DNA from: Apopatosoma sp963618495
GTDB taxonomy: Bacteria > Bacillota > Clostridia > Oscillospirales > CAG-272
Assembly (NCBI GenBank): GCA_963618495.1
Contig: CAVESF010000014.1
Span: forward strand, 1 to 52,043
DNA: 52,043 bases
Direction of reading: 5' to 3'
This document shows positions 48,239 to 52,043 of this stretch, in pieces; the stretch's first letter is position 1, and each line of letters begins with the position of its first letter. The notes beneath the pieces were generated by a model. The model ran no database searches. It saw nothing but the letters and a program-made list of their open reading frames with translations, and had not been told where the DNA came from. Position numbers and translations under genes: made by a program.

Positions 48239-49750
48239 ATGCTCAATAATAAGAACTTTCGACTATTTCGGTACATAGTGCCCCCGCTGTGGAATTACTC
48301 CGCAGCAGAGATGGTGCGTTTTACAGTCACTTCAGTTTTCGATATTGCCGTAATCGTTAAACAGCCACATTCCGATAATACTCCTTATGAGAAAATCGGC
48401 GATGAAGTTCGGTCGCTGGCGGATGAGGTACCGTTTGACATCCCCGATTCGTGGGAATGGGTACGGTTGGGCAACATTTCGTCCTATGCAGAAACAAAGC
48501 AGAAAGTTAATGCAACAAGCGCCGATCCTTCGATTTGGGGCCTGGATTTGGAGGACATCGAAAAAGGCGGCAGGCTTTTAGAGCATAAAGCAGTCGGTGA
48601 ACGCAAAGCGGTTGGTGATAAGACCGTATTTGCAAAGGGTGACATTCTCTACAGCAAGTTGCGCCCGTATCTATTGAAAATTCTTGTCGCCCCCGATGAC
48701 GGCATTTGTACGCCAGAAATCGTACCATTTCGTGTATACGGCGGAATCGATCCAAACTACATCGTCAATTATCTGAAATCCCCTTATGTCGATAATCTCA
48801 TCAACAGCATTACTTACGGCGTGAAGATGCCAAGAGTCGGCACAGAAACAATGACCTCTCTATTAGTGCCAGTACCTCCGCTGGAGGAGCAGTGGCGTAT
48901 CGTTGAGAAGATAGACGTGATTGCCCCTGCTGTTTCTGCATACGATGTGGCGTACCAAAAAACTGAAACCTTAAACTCAGCCTTCCCCGAAGCCCTCAAG
49001 AAGTCGATTTTGCAAGAGGCAGTCCAGGGCAAGCTGGTACCGCAAGACCCGTCTGACGAGCCTGCAGAGGCTCTGCTGGAGCGTATCCGGGCGGAGAAAC
49101 AGCGGCTCATCAAGGAAGGAAAAATCAAAAAGGACAAGCACGAATCCGTCATTTTCAGACGGGATAATTCTCATTATGGGAAGTTGGACGGTGTGGAGCG
49201 CTGTATCGACGATGAACTGCCCTTTGAGATACCTGATTCTTGGGAGTGGGTGCGGCTTGGGGCTGTTTTGGAAATAGCACGAGGAGGTTCGCCCCGGCCT
49301 ATTCAGCAATATCTTACAACCGAGTCAGACGGGATAAACTGGATCAAAATCGGCGATACGGATAAAGGCGGAAAGTACATTTTCAAAACGAAGGAAAAAA
49401 TCCGCCCGGAAGGGGTTACAAAAAGTCGTATGGTCCATAGTGGCGACTTTTTACTTACAAATTCAATGAGCTTCGGACGCCCTTATATTCTCAAAACTGA
49501 CGGCTGTATCCATGACGGCTGGCTTGTTTTGTCGAATAGATTTGAATGCTACTCCGTGGATTTCCTTTACTACATTCTTTCATCGCCGTTTGCATACTAC
49601 CAGTTCTGCGATAGCGTTAGTGGGGCTGTGGTAAAAAACTTGAACAGCGATAAAGTGGCAAATGCGCTTTTCCCGCTTCCTCCGCTCAGCGAGCAGCACC
49701 GCATCGTCCAGCGGATTGAAGAACTGTTCCCACTGGTCAAGGCATTGTAA
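48239..49750 (+). CDS. hsdS: Type I restriction specificity subunit, probably silent copy (hsdS')
   Basis: The 503-residue protein has two target-recognition domains, about 80-235 and 340-485, each preceded by the repeated entry motif PF-[DE]-IPDSWEWVRLG and followed by a helical spacer (PPLEEQ...RIV, PPLSEQHRIVQRI). The central conserved helix (AFPEALKKSILQEAVQ to IKKDKHESVIF) is shared with the inverted copy at 50654. HsdS sets the DNA sequence recognised by the methylase and restriction complex. The first ~45 residues are not HsdS-like, no ribosome site precedes the ATG, and the gene lies just behind the tRNA terminator, so this is likely a non-expressed storage copy joined to foreign sequence at the inverted-repeat edge (48372). 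No hsdM or hsdR is in the window. Confidence 0.88.
   Translation: MLNNKNFRLFRYIVPPLWNYSAAEMVRFTVTSVFDIAVIVKQPHSDNTPYEKIGDEVRSLADEVPFDIPDSWEWVRLGNISSYAETKQKVNATSADPSIWGLDLEDIEKGGRLLEHKAVGERKAVGDKTVFAKGDILYSKLRPYLLKILVAPDDGICTPEIVPFRVYGGIDPNYIVNYLKSPYVDNLINSITYGVKMPRVGTETMTSLLVPVPPLEEQWRIVEKIDVIAPAVSAYDVAYQKTETLNSAFPEALKKSILQEAVQGKLVPQDPSDEPAEALLERIRAEKQRLIKEGKIKKDKHESVIFRRDNSHYGKLDGVERCIDDELPFEIPDSWEWVRLGAVLEIARGGSPRPIQQYLTTESDGINWIKIGDTDKGGKYIFKTKEKIRPEGVTKSRMVHSGDFLLTNSMSFGRPYILKTDGCIHDGWLVLSNRFECYSVDFLYYILSSPFAYYQFCDSVSGAVVKNLNSDKVANALFPLPPLSEQHRIVQRIEELFPLVKAL
48372..48471 (+). repeat. Outer inverted repeat, left copy (100 bp)
   Basis: It matches the reverse complement of 51933-52032 at 98 of 100 positions. 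It encodes the shared DNTPYEKIGDEVRSL...WVRLG entry to the first recognition domain. Confidence 0.93.
48983..49257 (+). repeat. Inner inverted repeat, left copy (275 bp)
   Basis: It matches the reverse complement of 51165-51439 at 274 of 275 positions; the only difference is at 49234. It encodes the central spacer and entry to the second recognition domain. Confidence 0.95.
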
Positions 49751-49780
49751 AAGGAATACCGTACAATTACGGTATAATAT

Positions 49781-49807
49781 CATAGTGAAAGGAGGTCTTT
49801 CACTATG
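49781..49807 (+). promoter_or_regulatory. Hairpin enclosing the recombinase ribosome site and start codon
   Basis: CATAGTGAAAG (49781-49791) and CTTTCACTATG (49797-49807) are perfect 11-bp complements over the loop GAGGT. The Shine-Dalgarno GGAGG (49791-49795) lies in the loop and the ATG is paired in the 3' arm. A -10-like TATAAT is at 49773-49778. Confidence 0.85.
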
Positions 49808-50608
49808 ATAGAAGAATTCGAAAGACACTTGAGAGGTACAAACCTCTCGGAAAACACGATATCCTCGTACCTTTTTGCCATTCGGCAATACAGCTCGCAG
49901 TACGACGGTATAACGAAAAAGAATCTGCGGGCGTATAAAGTGTGGTTGATAGAGAACTACAAGCCTAAGACCGTCAATCTGCGTCTGAGGGCAATCAACT
50001 GCTACTTAGAAAGCATCGGCAAAGAAAGTTTGAAAATGCCGTTTGTGCGAGTGCAGCAGAAAGCCTTTCTGGAAAATGTCATCAGCGAGGCTGACTATGA
50101 GTACTTCAAAACCTGCCTCAAACGGGATGACGAGCTGTTTTGGTATTTTGTAATACGCTTTCTGGCCGCAACCGGCGCACGGGTCAGTGAGCTCATACAG
50201 ATCAAGGTGGAACACATCAAGCTGGGACATTTGGATTTGTGCTCGAAGGGCGGTAAGCTCCGACGAATATACATACCAAAAGCTCTGCAAAATGAAGCCC
50301 TTTCTTGGCTGAACGATAAGCACCAAGAAAGCGGCTTCATTTTTTTGAACAAATACGGGGACAGAATCACCACCAGAGGCATCTCCGGGCAGTTAAAAAA
50401 GCTGGCAGTCCGGTATGGTATCGATCCGGTGGTTATTTACCCACACTCCTTCCGTCACCGCTTCGCAAAGAGCTTCTTGGAGCGCTGCAACGACATTGCT
50501 TTCCTCGCCGACCTTATGGGTCATGAAAGCATTGAAACCACCCGCATTTATCTCCGCAAAACCTCGACCGAGCAACGAGCTATCGTTGATGAGGTCATAG
50601 ACTGGTAA
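49805..50608 (+). CDS. Tyrosine recombinase of the hsdS inversion locus
   Basis: The 267-residue protein has an N-terminal SAM-like core-binding domain (about 1-80, ENTISSYLFAIRQY and KTVNLRLRAINCYLE) and a catalytic domain with the full set of active residues: Arg126 (ATGARVSEL), Lys151 in the beta-hairpin (SKGGKLRR), His214 and Arg217 (PHSFRHRFAKSF), His240 (LMGHESIETT) and Tyr249. It lies between two inverted hsdS genes, the layout of PsrA/CreX-type systems that invert specificity genes. Its start codon sits in a stable hairpin. It shares a bidirectional terminator with the right hsdS gene. It is not a tRNA integrase by position. Confidence 0.94.
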   Translation: MIEEFERHLRGTNLSENTISSYLFAIRQYSSQYDGITKKNLRAYKVWLIENYKPKTVNLRLRAINCYLESIGKESLKMPFVRVQQKAFLENVISEADYEYFKTCLKRDDELFWYFVIRFLAATGARVSELIQIKVEHIKLGHLDLCSKGGKLRRIYIPKALQNEALSWLNDKHQESGFIFLNKYGDRITTRGISGQLKKLAVRYGIDPVVIYPHSFRHRFAKSFLERCNDIAFLADLMGHESIETTRIYLRKTSTEQRAIVDEVIDW

Positions 50609-50613
50609 AAGGA

Positions 50614-50650
50614 AACCAGGCATACGCACTGTTTTGGCGTATGCCTGGTT
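50614..50650. terminator. Bidirectional terminator between recombinase and hsdS
   Basis: AACCAGGCATACGC and GCGTATGCCTGGTT form 14 perfect pairs over nine bases, with a T-run on the plus side and TTTCC on the minus side. Confidence 0.9.
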
Positions 50651-50653
50651 GTT

Positions 50654-52043
50654 TTATGCCTGTACAGCAAGAGGTAATACCGCTTCGATTTGATTGACTA
50701 TGCGTAACTGTTCATTATACGGCGGCAGTGGTACAAAATATGCTTTCACAGTTGTTGCGGAGAGTTCTTTCTGCTTTGTTGTTCCATCTGCTTGATCCTC
50801 AATGACACTCTGTACAGTAGGGTTGGAAAAGTAGTAGTAAAGGTACTGTGGCGATATAAATTCTTTCAGCGGTCGAATAACTGTAACATGGCTATCAGCG
50901 ACGGCGAGCTCATAAGGGTTCAACGCACTTTTATAAACGGCCATTCTGCCAAGCGTTCCAAGGCCTGTGGAGTTCCACATGAGGTCGTTATCCTGCAAAA
51001 AGCGCTCCTTCCCGTATGAAGTTATACTTTCCGGTTCAATGAATTGAGCCTTTTCAATGGAGAATCCACTCCACTGATTACATTTTTGAGCTATTACGGG
51101 ATACTTTTTTATCGGCGAATACTTCGGCGATTTGCCACGCTGTATATATTCACAGATATCAATCAGCCGCACCCACTCCCAAGAATCCGGTATCTCAAAG
51201 GGCAGTTCATCGTCGATACAGCGCTCCACACCGTCCAACTTCCCATAATGAGAATTATCCCGTCTGAAAATGACGGATTCGTGCTTGTCCTTTTTGATTT
51301 TTCCTTCCTTGATGAGCCGCTGTTTCTCCGCCCGGATACGCTCCAGCAGAGCCTCTGCAGGCTCGTCAGACGGGTCTTGCGGTACCAGCTTGCCCTGGAC
51401 TGCCTCTTGCAAAATCGACTTCTTGAGGGCTTCGGGGAAAGTGGTATTCAATGAAAGCAGCTTTGTATCGGCAGCAGAGTATTGCTCCAAACATGGTGAT
51501 AGTTCTGAAACCTTCTGAACGATTCGCTTCTGTTCACTGACTGGAGGAACCGGAAAGAGTGACTGCAAAACATCCTCTCTGGCGATGCCTGGGATCATGC
51601 TCTTTGCCGCCGCTTTCAGATTCTCAACGAGCGTATCCAGCACAAGCTGAATGTACGGCACATACAACTCACTGATTGGTCGAATGGCCATGATCTGTCT
51701 TGCGATATGTACTTGCGGTTCTTGAAGGACAGCCATAGTTCCTACTGTGCCTTTACAGGTAAGCAAAATGTCTCCACAATAAGCAAAGGCACGACCATAT
51801 TCCGTCCAGCGGTTAATTAACACATTTCCGTTTTCGATATTTGAGGCCCCGGTAATGTAAGGAATGCCTTTTCCGCAATCGTTGTATTTATCCGGTGTCA
51901 TATCTTGCCCAGATTGAAGCTCAATGACCGCACCCAACCGTACCCACTCCCACGAATCGGGGATGTCAAACGGTACCTCATCCGCCAGCGACCGCACTTC
52001 ATCGCCGATTTTCTCATAAGGAGTATTATCGGCACCTTTGAAG
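50654..52043 (-). CDS. hsdS: Type I restriction specificity subunit, probably expressed copy (partial)
   Basis: The minus-strand frame stays open to the window edge: beyond a GTG at 51997 it continues as GADNTPYEKIGDEV, so the true start is outside. At least 462 residues are visible, with two recognition domains (about 51930-51440 and 51160-50700), each after a PF-[DE]-IPDSWEWVRL motif, and the same central spacer as the left copy. The recognition domains differ from those at 48239 (for example IELQSGQDMTPDKYN and DICEYIQRGKSPKY), as expected of alternative specificities. Because it points towards the missing flank it is likely the copy joined to hsdM/hsdR. Its C-terminus ends PLAVQA. Confidence 0.9.
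   Translation of the reverse strand, partial: FKGADNTPYEKIGDEVRSLADEVPFDIPDSWEWVRLGAVIELQSGQDMTPDKYNDCGKGIPYITGASNIENGNVLINRWTEYGRAFAYCGDILLTCKGTVGTMAVLQEPQVHIARQIMAIRPISELYVPYIQLVLDTLVENLKAAAKSMIPGIAREDVLQSLFPVPPVSEQKRIVQKVSELSPCLEQYSAADTKLLSLNTTFPEALKKSILQEAVQGKLVPQDPSDEPAEALLERIRAEKQRLIKEGKIKKDKHESVIFRRDNSHYGKLDGVERCIDDELPFEIPDSWEWVRLIDICEYIQRGKSPKYSPIKKYPVIAQKCNQWSGFSIEKAQFIEPESITSYGKERFLQDNDLMWNSTGLGTLGRMAVYKSALNPYELAVADSHVTVIRPLKEFISPQYLYYYFSNPTVQSVIEDQADGTTKQKELSATTVKAYFVPLPPYNEQLRIVNQIEAVLPLAVQA
51165..51439 (-). repeat. Inner inverted repeat, right copy (275 bp)
   Basis: Reverse complement of 48983-49257 with one mismatch. Near-identity over 275 bases between otherwise different genes shows recent recombination. 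Confidence 0.95.
51933..52032 (-). repeat. Outer inverted repeat, right copy (100 bp)
   Basis: Reverse complement of 48372-48471 with two mismatches. Homology stops at 52032, inside the coding frame near the window end. Confidence 0.93.

Noticed and set aside
49805..50608. Integrase of a mobile element at tRNA-Ser
   Set aside because: Its place between two inverted hsdS genes with shared repeats fits an invertase better; no excisionase, att repeat or other element genes are seen.

Overview
The window looks like a scaffold from an anaerobic, low-to-mid GC Clostridia genome, probably a gut organism assembled from metagenomic data. The grounds are: Firmicutes-type signals (strong GGAGG ribosome sites, several TTG starts, near-consensus TTGACA-17-TATAAT promoters), a [FeFe]-hydrogenase cluster, hybrid-cluster protein, a Na+-pumping decarboxylase subunit, a DarA-type c-di-AMP receptor, Sua5-type TsaC, and paired rhamnosidases. 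Ten Ns at 11479-11488 mark a scaffold join. The lineage below class level is inference.

Layout. 1-6.4 kb: a repeat-rich lipoprotein, then a minus-strand housekeeping operon prfA - sua5 - coaE - lytic transglycosylase - M18 aminopeptidase. 6.5-11.4 kb: a small unknown protein, a decayed transposase fragment, an APH-fold kinase, and a minus-strand operon of HMA metallochaperone, 38-residue membrane peptide, ABC ATPase and FtsX-type permease. 11.6-17.2 kb: an OmpR-type response regulator and histidine kinase followed by a VTC-domain / DUF4956 / Cthe_2159-type carbohydrate-binding lipoprotein set. 17.4-24.2 kb: a LysR regulator, then an apparent operon of a second APH-fold kinase, two mini NuoE-like [2Fe-2S] proteins, a PAS-linked H-cluster-domain protein, a SpoIIE/PP2C-type phosphatase and a group B-like [FeFe] hydrogenase. 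24.4-30.9 kb: a TetR/membrane-protein operon, asnA, a riboswitch-controlled oadB with a 47-residue partner, an orphan MsmK-type ATPase and a YjjG-like HAD phosphatase. 31.1-34.2 kb: ABC exporter, DUF1854 protein and c-di-AMP receptor. 34.3-44.3 kb: GH106-like and GH78 rhamnosidases around a polar amino-acid ABC importer and a DUF6056-like membrane protein. 44.5-47.6 kb: a Crp/Fnr regulator divergent from a 4Fe-4S protein and hcp. 47.8-52.0 kb: tRNA-Ser(CGA) with a truncated 5' copy, then a type I restriction specificity locus hsdS' - tyrosine recombinase - inverted hsdS that runs off the window.

How parts work together. The hydrogenase operon combines redox-sensing modules, a phosphatase and a kinase-fold protein with a probable catalytic hydrogenase, which suggests H2 or redox signalling. 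The hsdS pair shares two nested inverted repeats (100 bp and 275 bp) around a recombinase, so DNA inversion should exchange either whole specificity genes or only their second recognition domain: a phase-variable restriction-modification switch. The oadB leader folds as an aptamer-like domain whose closing stem competes with a 17-bp terminator, the layout of a ligand-activated riboswitch. The hcp operon has an Fnr-type half-site pair exactly where a class II activator binds.

All family names come from motif recognition by eye; no database search was run.
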